Shown piece by piece: positions 35,419-44,736 of a DNA stretch of 64,000 nucleotides. Source of the stretch: Bacteroidota bacterium (GTDB lineage: Bacteria > Bacteroidota > Bacteroidia > Bacteroidales > ML635J-15); the NCBI GenBank assembly GCA_029558535.1, contig JAKQEK010000152.1, positions 1 through 64,000 of the forward strand. Direction: 5' to 3'. Every line of letters starts with the position of its first letter. The first letter of the stretch is position 1. The notes beneath the pieces are model-generated. The model did not search any database. It saw nothing but the letters and a program-made list of their open reading frames with translations, and was not told where the DNA came from. Position numbers and translations under genes: made by a program.

Positions 35419-37227
35419 ATGATAAATTATTATAATAAAGATTTCCGGTCTATAAAAAGCGAACTTCAGGATTATATAAAAAAATACTACCCAGAAACTT
35501 ATAGCGATTTTAACGATGCGTCAATTGGCACCATGTTGTTAGAACTAGTCGCATACGTAGGCGACAAGCTTGCATTCAACATAGATAGGGTAGCTAATGA
35601 AAGGACAAGAGAATATGCGCAAGAAAAAGCGTCTTTATATTCTTTAGCAAGGACGTTTAACCTGAAGTTCCCTTTTAAGCGGGCTGCTGCCACAATCATT
35701 GATTTTACAGTATCCCTCCCTGTAAAAGGGTCAGGGCCGGACTTGAATTATATGCCTCTTATATTAAGAGGCGCGCAAGCATTAGGGGCAGGGCAAGCAT
35801 TCGAGACATTAAACGACATAGATTTTTCTAGCCCTTATTCACAATCTGGCGCCCCTAACCGTATTGTATCGCCTAATTATAACGCTAATGGCACTATAGT
35901 TTCTTATAACGTCACTAAAAGAGAGATAGCTGTAAACGGCAGGTCTAAATATTTCACTAAGAAAATTGGCAATGCAGATTCCATCCCCTTTTTGACTATA
36001 ACCTTGCCAGACCAAGATGTTTTGCAAGTACTTGACGTAGTAACGCTGCCCGGCACTAATTATACTTCTCGCCCTACAATATCACAGTTGTTTAATAAGG
36101 AATACCGATGGAACGAAGTCGAGAATTTATTGCAACAAGAAATTTTTTCTATACAAGGCAATAGCACCGAAGATGGGGTAAAAAATGGGAGATGGGAAAA
36201 AGCCTCCCAGCGGTTTTATGTTGAATACACTGACAACGGATATTTACAGTTGATTTTCGGAGGCGGCATGAACGCTGCTGAAGATTATTCGTCGAGTTAT
36301 ATTTCAGATTCTTCTTTGCTTATTCAGCAATTAGAACAGTCTGTCAATATGTTTAGTTTTGGAAAGATACCCGACCCTAACACTACGATGTTTGTAAAAT
36401 ATAGGGTTGGAGGCGGCGTGAAATCCAATGTGGGGCAAAATACCCTGACAGCCAAAGGAGATATTAACATCATAGTTGAAGGCCCAAATACCGCCGTAAA
36501 TAGCCAAGTAATATCGTCATTGTCAGTAAACAACCCTATACCTGCAATAGGTGGTGCTGACGAACTTAGCTTAGAAGAAATAAGAAATTTGATTGCCTAC
36601 AATAGCGGCGTGAAAAACAGCGCGTCACAATTAAAAGATTATTATGCATTAGTATCGAGGATGCCAGGCCAATTTGGGGCCCCCTTTAAAAAATCTGTCA
36701 TAGTAGAAGACAATAAGATAAAAATTTTTATTTTAAACATAAATGCAGATTACACTTTAAAAAGCGAAAGTTCGACTGCTTTAAAAAGCAATATCAAAGA
36801 GTGGCTGGCTAATTTCAGGATGATAAACGACTATATCGAAGTGGCTGACGGGAAAGTAATAAACCTTTCTTTTTTGTTTAATATATATGCCAACCCTAAT
36901 CTAAACAAGAATGAACTGGCATCAGAAATAATTAATGTAGTATATAACTACTTAAATGTACAAAACAGAGAAATTGGGGAAGATATCCATATGACTAAGT
37001 TAGAAGTGTTGATCGGGAATATTGCGGGCGTCATAAGCATCCCCTCATATAGCGTTTTTAACCCCGTAGGCGGCACTTATTCGCTGAGTGGCATATCGCA
37101 ACCGTTGGCATCAGAAAGTACGCGAGAGATAGACTTATTAGGGCAAAATACTCTTTTTTGTGGTGTAGACGAGATGTTCGAAGTAAAAAATAAAAACACC
37201 GATATAAAAATTAGGTTTGTCAACTGA
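35419..37227 (+). CDS. Baseplate wedge protein, gp6 / J-like
   Basis: A 602-residue protein of the gp6/gpJ family, the fork-shaped wedge dimer of contractile tail baseplates. The N-terminus has the family hallmark: YYPETYSDFNDASIGTML, then LLELVAYVGDKLAFNIDR and ANERTREYAQEKASLYSLA. The C-terminal half shows ADELSLEEIRNLIAYNSG and SQLKDYYALVSRMPG, then FILNINAD and a VAGKVINLSFLFNIYANP-like core, all typical. Length is close to T4 gp6. It joins the hub (0.6 kb) and gp25 (16.9 kb) to define a T4-type baseplate. Its stop overlaps the next start by one base. Confidence 0.9.
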   Translation: MINYYNKDFRSIKSELQDYIKKYYPETYSDFNDASIGTMLLELVAYVGDKLAFNIDRVANERTREYAQEKASLYSLARTFNLKFPFKRAAATIIDFTVSLPVKGSGPDLNYMPLILRGAQALGAGQAFETLNDIDFSSPYSQSGAPNRIVSPNYNANGTIVSYNVTKREIAVNGRSKYFTKKIGNADSIPFLTITLPDQDVLQVLDVVTLPGTNYTSRPTISQLFNKEYRWNEVENLLQQEIFSIQGNSTEDGVKNGRWEKASQRFYVEYTDNGYLQLIFGGGMNAAEDYSSSYISDSSLLIQQLEQSVNMFSFGKIPDPNTTMFVKYRVGGGVKSNVGQNTLTAKGDINIIVEGPNTAVNSQVISSLSVNNPIPAIGGADELSLEEIRNLIAYNSGVKNSASQLKDYYALVSRMPGQFGAPFKKSVIVEDNKIKIFILNINADYTLKSESSTALKSNIKEWLANFRMINDYIEVADGKVINLSFLFNIYANPNLNKNELASEIINVVYNYLNVQNREIGEDIHMTKLEVLIGNIAGVISIPSYSVFNPVGGTYSLSGISQPLASESTREIDLLGQNTLFCGVDEMFEVKNKNTDIKIRFVN

Positions 37228-37436
37228 TGTGCTGTACAAAAAAACATAATAAGATTAAAACAAAAGAGGCTTCTGATATAAAAAAAAGAAACCGCTTATT
37301 TATTTTCTTAACAGAAAGCTTTTTTGGAAAGGCGGTATTTGTATTGTTAAGCTTTATGTTGATGTGGGGAATCCCATTCATGCTTTTTTATTTTTTATTT
37401 ATACAAAAAAAGAATATTACCGCATATGAGAAATGA
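37227..37436 (+). CDS. Small membrane protein, 69 aa
   Basis: It starts within the gp6 stop (TGATG) and overlaps the next gene by 11 nt, so it is firmly within the operon. The N-terminal 24 residues are basic (CCTKKHNKIKTKEASDIKKR), followed by a hydrophobic stretch of about 30 residues (LFIFLTESFFGKAVFVLLSF then LMWGIPFMLFYFLF) that could form one or two membrane helices, then a short charged tail. A holin or envelope-interacting peptide is conceivable. No family was recognised. Confidence 0.6.
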   Translation: MCCTKKHNKIKTKEASDIKKRNRLFIFLTESFFGKAVFVLLSFMLMWGIPFMLFYFLFIQKKNITAYEK

Positions 37437-39855
37437 TTCGTACAGGATACGGACAAGCTTAGAAAGCGAAGGAGCATTTATACCATTCAATTTAGAGCGG
37501 TCTTATTCCTTTTTAGAGATATTGTCATTAAAAATAAACCAGGATGGCTTTTATAGGGCACACAATTCTTCTTATGGGGTATTGGTTGGGAGAGTAACGG
37601 CAAACGGGGGGTTTGGCGTGCCTAATGCAAAAGTGTCGATCTTTATACCTATTTCTGAAGAAGATAAGGAAAATTCAATTATATATTCCCTATATCCATA
37701 TGAAACGCAATACAGCTTGGATGGAAATGGATACAGGTATAACTTGTTGCCAGACGCCAAAGAAGGAAATAAAGGGTGTTATCAGCCAACGGGGTCTTTT
37801 CCGACAAAAAGGAAAATGCTGGATAATGAAGCCTACATCGAAATTTTTGAAAAATACTATAAATATACTACCGCAACCAACGATGCTGGAGATTATATGA
37901 TAATGGGCATACCTGTAGGCTCACAGCAAATCCATGTGGATGTGGATATTTCTGATATTGGTTTTTTTTCTCTGAAGCCTTTTGATTTGATAGCCAACGG
38001 GGCGAGCCCCGCTTCATTTGATTCATTTGTCAAGTTTAAAACGTCAAATGATTTGGATTCTCTTGTGCAAGTACAATCGTTTAACTCTGGTATAGATATT
38101 ATGCCGTTTTGGGGGCAGGGAGACAATGTTGGCATAAACAGGTTCGACATAAAGCTTCCGCTGAACCTTATTCCTACTGCATATATCGTATTCGGCAATT
38201 TTACTGATTCTGCAAAAGGCGCAGTCGGCAGGAATTCTAGGCCTCGAAAGCGCACTGGCAGGAATTGCGAATTGTCAACTGGGCTGGGCTCAGTGGAAAT
38301 AATAAGGAGAGTATCGGAAAACAGCAGCGAGGTTGAGGCACTAACTATTTCTGTAGAAGAAATAGACGAAGACGGGAATGCTATTATCCCAGTCCCATTG
38401 AACCTCTCTAAAAAAATAACGGGGGAATTCGGCAACCTGATAGCATCTCCAAATAGCAACAACGGCATCCCCACTACAGCAAAAATAAGAATGAAAGTAG
38501 GGTTGGTAGACTCAGTTGATGCTATCACTAAAAGGACTGCAAATTATTTGATACCCAACTTATATAACGATTTTAGGTTTGGTAGGGAAACTTTAGATAG
38601 GGATTTTTTTGAAATAAAGTGGAAAAAAATTTATACAGTAGCAAACTACATTGCAAGGGCACAAAGGACTAGGAATGAAAATAACGATAATTTTGTAGGA
38701 CTGAAAAGAATAGGCGAATGCGAAGAGAACTTGTCAATCCCTTTTAACAGGATAAAATCAGAATTCAACATACTCTATTCTTTATTTTGTATAATAGTCA
38801 ATTCGTTTGTTGCTATAGCAGATGTGATAGACGAAATATTAGAGTTTATTACATTTGGCGGCGACGGGCTTACATATCCTTGCGACGACGTTAATTACGA
38901 TGATGCAAGAGATTGGAGGGATAATTGCGTAATGCCGAAGCTTGCGGAATTTTTTAATGTAATTAGTTATGAGTTTTACAATGATTTTTTGATAGGAAGC
39001 TTATATCATTTCCGTTTTAAGTTTAAAATAAGATATAAACAATCTAAAGATGCGCTATATTATAAGTATAGCGCATATAACTGCAAACATTATGTGGGCT
39101 CAGGCGACCCTAGTTATATAAATGAATGCAAAGAGATGAATATAGTAGACCGGGCCGATTTTGATTCTACTCCCTCTTATTTTTTGTCTCAGGAAAATAC
39201 AAGGTCTTTTGAGAGAGGCTTGATAGTGGAATATAACAATGAATTTTTTTATGCGGCTAGGAATGACGTAGAAATCAACCGAAGCGATACGCCACCTTTA
39301 GATTTGTCTGCTTCCAGCACAGAGAAGAATAAACTATTGTATGCGACCAACTTCCAAATAATGGGGGCGGTAGAAAGCTGCGATGTAGACGGAGATTTAT
39401 ATTTTATTGATTTATTATTGCCAACTACATATCAGGATGAAGAAACAAACGATTATTTAATTAATATCGGGGGTTTTGATGCTTGTGTCAGGCCAAATAA
39501 CGTAAACGAAGATGCGATATATAGAGTGAGCCAATTTGGAACAGATTTATTTGGAGGCGAAGAAGACGGTTTTTCAACTAGCGAATATTATTTAGATTCG
39601 GAAGAAATAAATGCAAGAAAATACTTGTGCGAAAATTTTAGCCCTTATAATGAAAATTTTGTTCATTCTGTCACAGGGACGGCCCCTGTGGTTGACGAAG
39701 ATGGCCAAATCTTTGACATAACCGATGACGAGTGTGCTGGAGCAGATACTTCCAAGCCGATACGCAATGTAGCCCCATACTTTCATTACTGGGGGCTAAA
39801 GAAGGGGAAAACTTCGCTAGATAAGGCAAACAATTCGATTTTAAAACAATGTTAA
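37426..39855 (+). CDS. Large virion protein with carboxypeptidase-regulatory-like domain
   Basis: An 809-residue protein. Residues 48-165 contain a beta-sandwich of the carboxypeptidase-regulatory-like type: LVGRVTANGGFGVPNAKVSIFI, then TNDAGDYMIMGIPVGSQQIHVDVD (pattern G-V-x-A-x-V-x-I, then D-G-x-Y-x-I-x-G-P). Such domains anchor or space surface and baseplate proteins. The middle has a short hydrophobic helix (NILYSLFCIIVNSFVAIADV), and the C-terminal 300 residues are Tyr/Asp/Cys-rich. Its place directly after gp6 suggests a baseplate or tail-tip component. I do not recognise the whole protein. It overlaps the next gene by 7 nt. Confidence 0.65.
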   Translation: MRNDSYRIRTSLESEGAFIPFNLERSYSFLEILSLKINQDGFYRAHNSSYGVLVGRVTANGGFGVPNAKVSIFIPISEEDKENSIIYSLYPYETQYSLDGNGYRYNLLPDAKEGNKGCYQPTGSFPTKRKMLDNEAYIEIFEKYYKYTTATNDAGDYMIMGIPVGSQQIHVDVDISDIGFFSLKPFDLIANGASPASFDSFVKFKTSNDLDSLVQVQSFNSGIDIMPFWGQGDNVGINRFDIKLPLNLIPTAYIVFGNFTDSAKGAVGRNSRPRKRTGRNCELSTGLGSVEIIRRVSENSSEVEALTISVEEIDEDGNAIIPVPLNLSKKITGEFGNLIASPNSNNGIPTTAKIRMKVGLVDSVDAITKRTANYLIPNLYNDFRFGRETLDRDFFEIKWKKIYTVANYIARAQRTRNENNDNFVGLKRIGECEENLSIPFNRIKSEFNILYSLFCIIVNSFVAIADVIDEILEFITFGGDGLTYPCDDVNYDDARDWRDNCVMPKLAEFFNVISYEFYNDFLIGSLYHFRFKFKIRYKQSKDALYYKYSAYNCKHYVGSGDPSYINECKEMNIVDRADFDSTPSYFLSQENTRSFERGLIVEYNNEFFYAARNDVEINRSDTPPLDLSASSTEKNKLLYATNFQIMGAVESCDVDGDLYFIDLLLPTTYQDEETNDYLINIGGFDACVRPNNVNEDAIYRVSQFGTDLFGGEEDGFSTSEYYLDSEEINARKYLCENFSPYNENFVHSVTGTAPVVDEDGQIFDITDDECAGADTSKPIRNVAPYFHYWGLKKGKTSLDKANNSILKQC

Positions 39856-40148
39856 AGAAAATAAAAACTATAAGATATTTATATAAAAAAGACATGAAAG
39901 ACAGAGTAGAACAAGCAATAAAGCGCATAGAAGGCGATTTGGAAATGCTTTCTTTTAAGGCGAAAGGTATTTTAAGCGAACAAGGAGAATTTTTAAGGTC
40001 TTTAAACGATTTGATTAACGAGTTTGAAGCAAAAAAAATGGATATCGAAAGCAAGATAAATGCTTATAAGATGGATTTGACAGAACTAAACGAAGCCGAA
40101 GTCGAAAAGCGCGCCCAGTTAAAGATATTAAAAGATATTGTGGTTTAG
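39849..40148 (+). CDS. Small coiled-coil protein, 99 aa
   Basis: An almost entirely helical, highly charged protein (DRVEQAIKRIEGDLEML, LNDLINEFEAKKMDIESKI) predicted to be a coiled coil. The start overlaps the previous stop, so it closes the gp6 transcript. It ends 3 nt from the converging glycosyltransferase gene. A structural or chaperone role in tail assembly is likely, but nothing more specific can be said. Confidence 0.6.
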   Translation: MLKKIKTIRYLYKKDMKDRVEQAIKRIEGDLEMLSFKAKGILSEQGEFLRSLNDLINEFEAKKMDIESKINAYKMDLTELNEAEVEKRAQLKILKDIVV

Positions 40149-40151
40149 GCA

Positions 40152-41282
40152 TCAAAGCGATTGATAGGCTTCAAGCCTTTTTTTTGAATTTGTCGAAAGG
40201 TTAAAATTTTCATAGCAATGTTCATATAGCCTTTCGCCAAATTCCACCCTCATCTGTCCAGACTGCATCAACTTTCTAGTATAGCTGGTAAAATCTTTAT
40301 GGCTTCTTTTTTCATCCACTAAAAAACCGCTCTCTCCATGTTTGATGACATCCGCGTATTGCCGGACGTTTGAGCATACTACAGGCTTTTTAAAAAAGCC
40401 TGCTTCTATAAGCTTTAATTCAGATTTAAACTTGTTGAATATGTTGTCAACTAGAGGCACCACCACTATGTCTATTTCGTTGAATATTTTCATATATTTG
40501 TTTGCAGGCTTTGTCCACACTCTTCTATAAGGCTCATTTTGTTCATTATAATAGCTAAGGTGCCTATCTAATTGAAATAAATATTTTTTATATTCTGTAG
40601 ATATAGTGGTATAATTATTGGTAATTATTTCTTCATATTTTTTCCACACTGATTTTTCAAAGTTTTCTTCTGTCTTTCCTTCTTGGTCTCTTATCCTTAT
40701 GTCAAACCCCGCCATAACAAACTGTGCCCCCCTAATTTTAGTGAACATCCCTAAATTTCGGAAAATCTTCATGTCTTCCAAGTGCGACGCCCCGCCTGTC
40801 CACCCCACTCTTATCATATCTGACTGGGTTGGCTTAATAGTTAATTGGCTTTCTTTGGGGTCTAGGCTATTAGGAAAGATTGCAGTTTTATTGTTGTATT
40901 TTAAAATTTCTTTTGCTAGGTGTTTGGTCGTTACCGTTACTAAATCCGCTTTTTTGATTAAATTTATAGTTTTTTCTGTTAATTTATTTGTTTTAGCATA
41001 GGCATATAAATAATGAGATGTAGGCAATTCCCAATAGTCGTCAACGTCCACTATTAGTTTCATTCCATTTTTTTGTAAATGAGATACTATCCGTGTAAGG
41101 TCTTCGCTCTGGGCAATGCTTGCATGGCAAACAAGCTTATCGTCTGTTACGTTATTTATGTCTGTTAGGTTGCCTTGCGTGATGATTGTGATAGGATAAT
41201 TGTATAATTCAGATAAGATGATGTGAGGATCAATCATCCTGAATTTTTGTACGCCAGCGGATGTAGTATCTAATATTACCAC
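40152..41282 (-). CDS. GT4-type glycosyltransferase
   Basis: A 376-residue GT-B protein. The N-terminal half includes GVQKFRMIDPHIIL and LIVDVDDYWELPTSHY; DVDDYWELP is a common motif of family 4-like enzymes. The linker has IRVGWTGGASHLEDM, a nucleotide-sugar binding region. The C-terminal half has the E-x7-E-like donor motif FKSELKLIEAGFFKKPVVCSNV and GESGFLV. It starts with GTG at 41282 (MVILDTTSAG). It is transcribed opposite to the surrounding virion genes, together with the small protein and exonuclease upstream, so expression at another time is likely. The acceptor is unknown. Confidence 0.8.
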   Translation of the reverse strand: MVILDTTSAGVQKFRMIDPHIILSELYNYPITIITQGNLTDINNVTDDKLVCHASIAQSEDLTRIVSHLQKNGMKLIVDVDDYWELPTSHYLYAYAKTNKLTEKTINLIKKADLVTVTTKHLAKEILKYNNKTAIFPNSLDPKESQLTIKPTQSDMIRVGWTGGASHLEDMKIFRNLGMFTKIRGAQFVMAGFDIRIRDQEGKTEENFEKSVWKKYEEIITNNYTTISTEYKKYLFQLDRHLSYYNEQNEPYRRVWTKPANKYMKIFNEIDIVVVPLVDNIFNKFKSELKLIEAGFFKKPVVCSNVRQYADVIKHGESGFLVDEKRSHKDFTSYTRKLMQSGQMRVEFGERLYEHCYENFNLSTNSKKRLEAYQSL

Positions 41283-41343
41283 TTTTTAAAAAAATATAAA
41301 GTGGCAGTATTATTTTTTAAATAAACAATTTGGTGGCGAGGCT

Positions 41344-41574
41344 TTAATCTCCGCCGTCTCCGCCATCGCAAGGAATCTGGATATTGCAGCTTCCATCTAT
41401 GTTGTCGTCATGCCAATTGCCGCATATCCTTATGCTTATTGTTCCGTTTGCAAACAACATTAACCTTCCCATTGGCATTTTAGACAAGCGCTCTAAAGAC
41501 CTGACGTATTTTTCTTCTTCTTCAGACAGTTGGAATGGCTTGCCCAAATGATTATGTACTTTTCTACAATGCAT
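41344..41574 (-). CDS. Small hypothetical protein, 76 aa
   Basis: Starts MHCRKVHNHLGKPFQLSEEE and ends with a Cys/Gly/Asp-rich tail (CNIQIPCDGGDGGD). The segment LSKMPMGRLMLFANGTISIRI could form a small alpha-beta unit. Two His and three Cys residues could bind metal, but no known zinc motif is complete. It lies 23 nt downstream of the exonuclease gene and probably shares its transcript. Confidence 0.55.
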   Translation of the reverse strand: MHCRKVHNHLGKPFQLSEEEEKYVRSLERLSKMPMGRLMLFANGTISIRICGNWHDDNIDGSCNIQIPCDGGDGGD

Positions 41575-41597
41575 TTTAATATCTGTTCATCCCGATA

Positions 41598-42368
41598 CTA
41601 TGAAATATATTCTAATTCTTGAAACTTAATAAAAACCTGATAACATGCAAAAGTGTCCTTTTCACAATATGTGGCAATATCTTCAATCTTTCCATCATAG
41701 AAAAATCTGCCAACGTCTTTCCCCTCCATATCTGTTTTGGGGCTTTCTATACCCATCAAATTGCATATTGTTATCAGCCGTGCATCTCGCATTCTTGCTT
41801 TGCCTCTCCAAATCTCGCAAATGTCGATTGCAGTCGCAAGCCAAGGCTTAATTTCGTGCGACCACAGGGCCGGTGGCGGCATGATTCCATACGAAAAGAA
41901 TTTTTTGCATAGCAGTGGGATATCAAATAACATAATGTTTGCTCCACAGACATATTTCTTTTTGCTTTTAGCCAAGATTGCAGCAAAATTTTCGAGGACT
42001 TCTCTCTCACTATGAAAGTTTACGTTGTCTATGGCAATAGACGCACAATTGAATTTACCTTGTGTCACATACCCAAACGATATGCATACGACTTTACAAT
42101 ATTCTGCCATCAGGCCAGTGTAGTTTTCATACACTTGGCTTTCGCTTATTTGAGCATACTCGACATCAAATTTTTTAAGGCTTTTATATTTTCCTATGAA
42201 GAGGTCATACTTCACAGGGTTGTGTTTCAATAATTCCCCTAAATTGGGGTATTCTGGCGCAGTTTCCACGTCTAAGAAAAAAACATCGTCTGCATTCACA
42301 GAAACGCCATTGAACGTTACGTATTGTTTTTTCTGTCTTTTTATATTAAAAAGCGGTTTGATAATCAT
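41598..42368 (-). CDS. DnaQ-like / PolB-type 3'-5' exonuclease
   Basis: A 256-residue exonuclease with the RNase-H fold. Exo I is FFLDVETAP (D-x-E), Exo II is GANIMLFDIPLL (N-x3-F-D), and Exo III is YCEKDTFACY (Y-x3-D). This resembles the stand-alone exonuclease family related to family B polymerase proofreading domains. It degrades DNA or RNA ends in a two-metal reaction. The ATG at 42368 (MIIKPLFNIK) is preferred because the longer frame begins with TTG inside the promoter. The presence of a host-type -7 box suggests early expression. It may serve recombination or host DNA breakdown. Confidence 0.85.
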   Translation of the reverse strand: MIIKPLFNIKRQKKQYVTFNGVSVNADDVFFLDVETAPEYPNLGELLKHNPVKYDLFIGKYKSLKKFDVEYAQISESQVYENYTGLMAEYCKVVCISFGYVTQGKFNCASIAIDNVNFHSEREVLENFAAILAKSKKKYVCGANIMLFDIPLLCKKFFSYGIMPPPALWSHEIKPWLATAIDICEIWRGKARMRDARLITICNLMGIESPKTDMEGKDVGRFFYDGKIEDIATYCEKDTFACYQVFIKFQELEYIS

Positions 42369-42404
42369 GTTTGTTTTTTTATTAAGATTTATATTTATTT
42401 CTAA

Positions 42405-42412
42405 CAAAGATA
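42405..42412 (-). promoter_or_regulatory. Host-type -7 box for the exonuclease gene
   Basis: The minus strand reads TATCTTTG, a perfect TAnnTTTG box, 36 nt before the ATG at 42368. No TTTG -33 box is visible at the usual distance. Confidence 0.45.
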
Positions 42413-42437
42413 CTCAATATTTTAAATAAAAAGAAGA

Positions 42438-43970
42438 ATGTCTCCTAAAAAATTTTTTTCATCTGCATATAAGGATGTGTTATCAGTAGAAAAAGATATT
42501 TTTTTTGAAGATGTGTTAGAAAAAAACGAGTCTCATTTTTTTTCAGATGAAGTTTATAGGACAGTAAATTCTAATGCAGTATATAATTATGAGAAAAGCC
42601 TGTCAAATACTTATAGGATTGTTTTTACGTTGGATATGCATGCAAGCAATGTACTGTTTAATATAACATCCGCCGATTCTTACGAGTCTTTGACAGAACA
42701 ACGGGGGTATGTCATAGAGGAAGATAAATATGTTTATAGCATTGAAGAAATAATGACAGAAGAAAATGGGTGGTTTGGTTATTTGACTGGCCTGCCACAA
42801 AATGAAGGGTGTAGCAAAAGACAGTTTCGGCCATATCCAACGGATTTGTCTCTGGTTTCTGACGGCGGGTTTCATAACTACCATGTATTTCTTTCTTATG
42901 AGCATGAAAAAGACGATATCGTAGGATTTAACAATATCCCTCTGTCACAAGGCATTGCAATTTATTCTTCGTCAACTGTTACTATAAGCAACAGGGAAAT
43001 GACTAAGATAGTATCTCCGATTTCGCATAACCTGTCTGAAGACAGCAACATCACTATATTTAATGTAAGCGGAGGCGCCGATTACACAGTGTATAAGCTG
43101 GGGGACGAGGAAAACGGCAATATCGCAAATATGTTCATCATCGACGAAACAGGCATTTTGCCTCCCCTGCCTTTTGCGTCATTCAAACGCGCTGTAGACG
43201 GAGTTCATTCTAAATATTATATAACAAAGCATAAAAAAATCGAAAACCCTGTTTTAATCTATAGGAATGCATTTGCTAATACCATATATTCAGACAGAGT
43301 GTTTTCAATCAATGTGCAGGGCGGCGTGGATATTTCTGGGCTTGGCGATGCTTTTGGCAGGCCATTGACTAAAGTTTTTTTAACAATTGTTAAAAAAAGA
43401 AATACGGAGTATGAAAACTTTTTTTTTAATAGCATAAAATCTGGCGTATATACGATATTTTCCAATTCTGATTACGATATTTCTACGATTACTGACGTGA
43501 TGGGCATACCGTTAGAAGATAATGTCGGTTTAGATGAAATGTATGGGAACATAGTTGAATATAATGATATTGAGCAGAAAGATTATTATCTTGAACCTAT
43601 ATATCATAGGTTTAATTCTAAAAACAGGTCGGACAATGGATATCACGAAGGGTACTATTATAAGCCTCACCATGAAATAATTTTGAGGCAGTTTTCGGAA
43701 TATATTGTTGAGTCTAAAGAAGCGCAATCACCGGATTACGCATATCAATTCAATAGCAACAGGTATATATATAGGGATTTGGATGGGAATGAGCTTTCGT
43801 CTGCATGGCCATTTACTAACGGCGTTTTTTATGCATATCAAAAGAGCATGTTATTTCTTAAGAGGCAAGACCCTTGTTTTCTATATGGATCTGGGAATAG
43901 AAACCCTATAAAAGGCAATTGTGCTGATTTTTCATTCGTAAAAATAAACCTTCCTGAAAAAGCCTGTTGA
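42438..43970 (+). CDS. Virion protein, unrecognised, 510 aa
   Basis: Starts MSPKKFFSSAYKDVLSVEK. It is Tyr/Asn/Ser-rich and mainly predicted beta, without signal peptide or membrane segment. It is the first gene of a block of seven same-strand genes with overlaps or gaps of 0-15 nt that ends in a tail-collar-like protein, so it is probably a baseplate or tail component. It contains the palindrome at 43375-43398 (coding LTIVKK). No family was recognised. Confidence 0.6.
   Translation: MSPKKFFSSAYKDVLSVEKDIFFEDVLEKNESHFFSDEVYRTVNSNAVYNYEKSLSNTYRIVFTLDMHASNVLFNITSADSYESLTEQRGYVIEEDKYVYSIEEIMTEENGWFGYLTGLPQNEGCSKRQFRPYPTDLSLVSDGGFHNYHVFLSYEHEKDDIVGFNNIPLSQGIAIYSSSTVTISNREMTKIVSPISHNLSEDSNITIFNVSGGADYTVYKLGDEENGNIANMFIIDETGILPPLPFASFKRAVDGVHSKYYITKHKKIENPVLIYRNAFANTIYSDRVFSINVQGGVDISGLGDAFGRPLTKVFLTIVKKRNTEYENFFFNSIKSGVYTIFSNSDYDISTITDVMGIPLEDNVGLDEMYGNIVEYNDIEQKDYYLEPIYHRFNSKNRSDNGYHEGYYYKPHHEIILRQFSEYIVESKEAQSPDYAYQFNSNRYIYRDLDGNELSSAWPFTNGVFYAYQKSMLFLKRQDPCFLYGSGNRNPIKGNCADFSFVKINLPEKAC
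43375..43398. repeat. Perfect palindrome (core TTAACAATTGTTAA), copy 4
   Basis: A perfect 24-bp inverted repeat, T7 then AACAATTGTT then A7, inside a virion gene. Being intragenic, it argues that either the site tolerates coding context or that the LTIVKK codons create it by chance. Confidence 0.5.
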
Positions 43971-43971
43971 T

Positions 43972-44736
43972 ATGGAAATTAAGATAGCTAGATATAAACA
44001 TGGGGGAAAAGTGGCACCTCTTTTTCCCTTAAACAAGGAAAATACATTTTCATTTAACGAACATGGAAAAAATGCACATTTAAACCAACTTGCCTTAAAT
44101 TCTATAAACCCTATAATAGATTCTGAAAAAGTATTATACTATCCAATACAAACAGACGAACTGGTTTTTTATATAAAAGAAAATGATATCCAGAAATACT
44201 ATTCAGATTATGGATTCATACAAGAAGATATAGATGTCAATTCAAATAGGTTTAAGAACACTCAATTGAGGATTAATTTTTTTGATTCTGCAAGCCCGTC
44301 TAGCCAAGCGTTGATATATCAGTTGAACTTAAATACACAGGGGAACGAATATCAAAGAGGCCCAGGCGGCAGCTTGTACAGCGTTTCAGCTTTGCCTGTC
44401 ATTTTCAATATCGAAACTCCATTTAAAAACATAAGAAAAAAAACGAATTCTTTAGGATATGGAATACCATTTTTTAAAACCCCTGTTAATTATGAGATAC
44501 CCTTAAAAATCTATGTGTCTTTTTCATTGTTAAATGCTTTAGATGGCAAACAACATAGGCTATATTCTTCTAATGTCCCTTTAAATGTATCGAACTTGTA
44601 TGAATATTTATATGTAACATATACGCTAAATACTTTAAATGGGAAATATTTTTATACGTTAGATTCGTCAAACAGGCTGATCAATACTAATGGGCTAAAA
44701 AAAGAAATATCATTAAATATTTTAAATGTTTCATAG
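43972..44736 (+). CDS. Virion protein, unrecognised, 254 aa
   Basis: Begins MEIKIARYKHGGKVAPLFPL, one base after the previous stop, and overlaps the next gene by 11 nt. Predicted mostly beta, Asn/Tyr/Leu-rich, with no known motif. The context in the packed late block points to a structural role. LTYQLNLNTQGNEY-like strands in the middle suggest a beta-sandwich, but this is only a reading of strand pattern. Confidence 0.55.
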   Translation: MEIKIARYKHGGKVAPLFPLNKENTFSFNEHGKNAHLNQLALNSINPIIDSEKVLYYPIQTDELVFYIKENDIQKYYSDYGFIQEDIDVNSNRFKNTQLRINFFDSASPSSQALIYQLNLNTQGNEYQRGPGGSLYSVSALPVIFNIETPFKNIRKKTNSLGYGIPFFKTPVNYEIPLKIYVSFSLLNALDGKQHRLYSSNVPLNVSNLYEYLYVTYTLNTLNGKYFYTLDSSNRLINTNGLKKEISLNILNVS

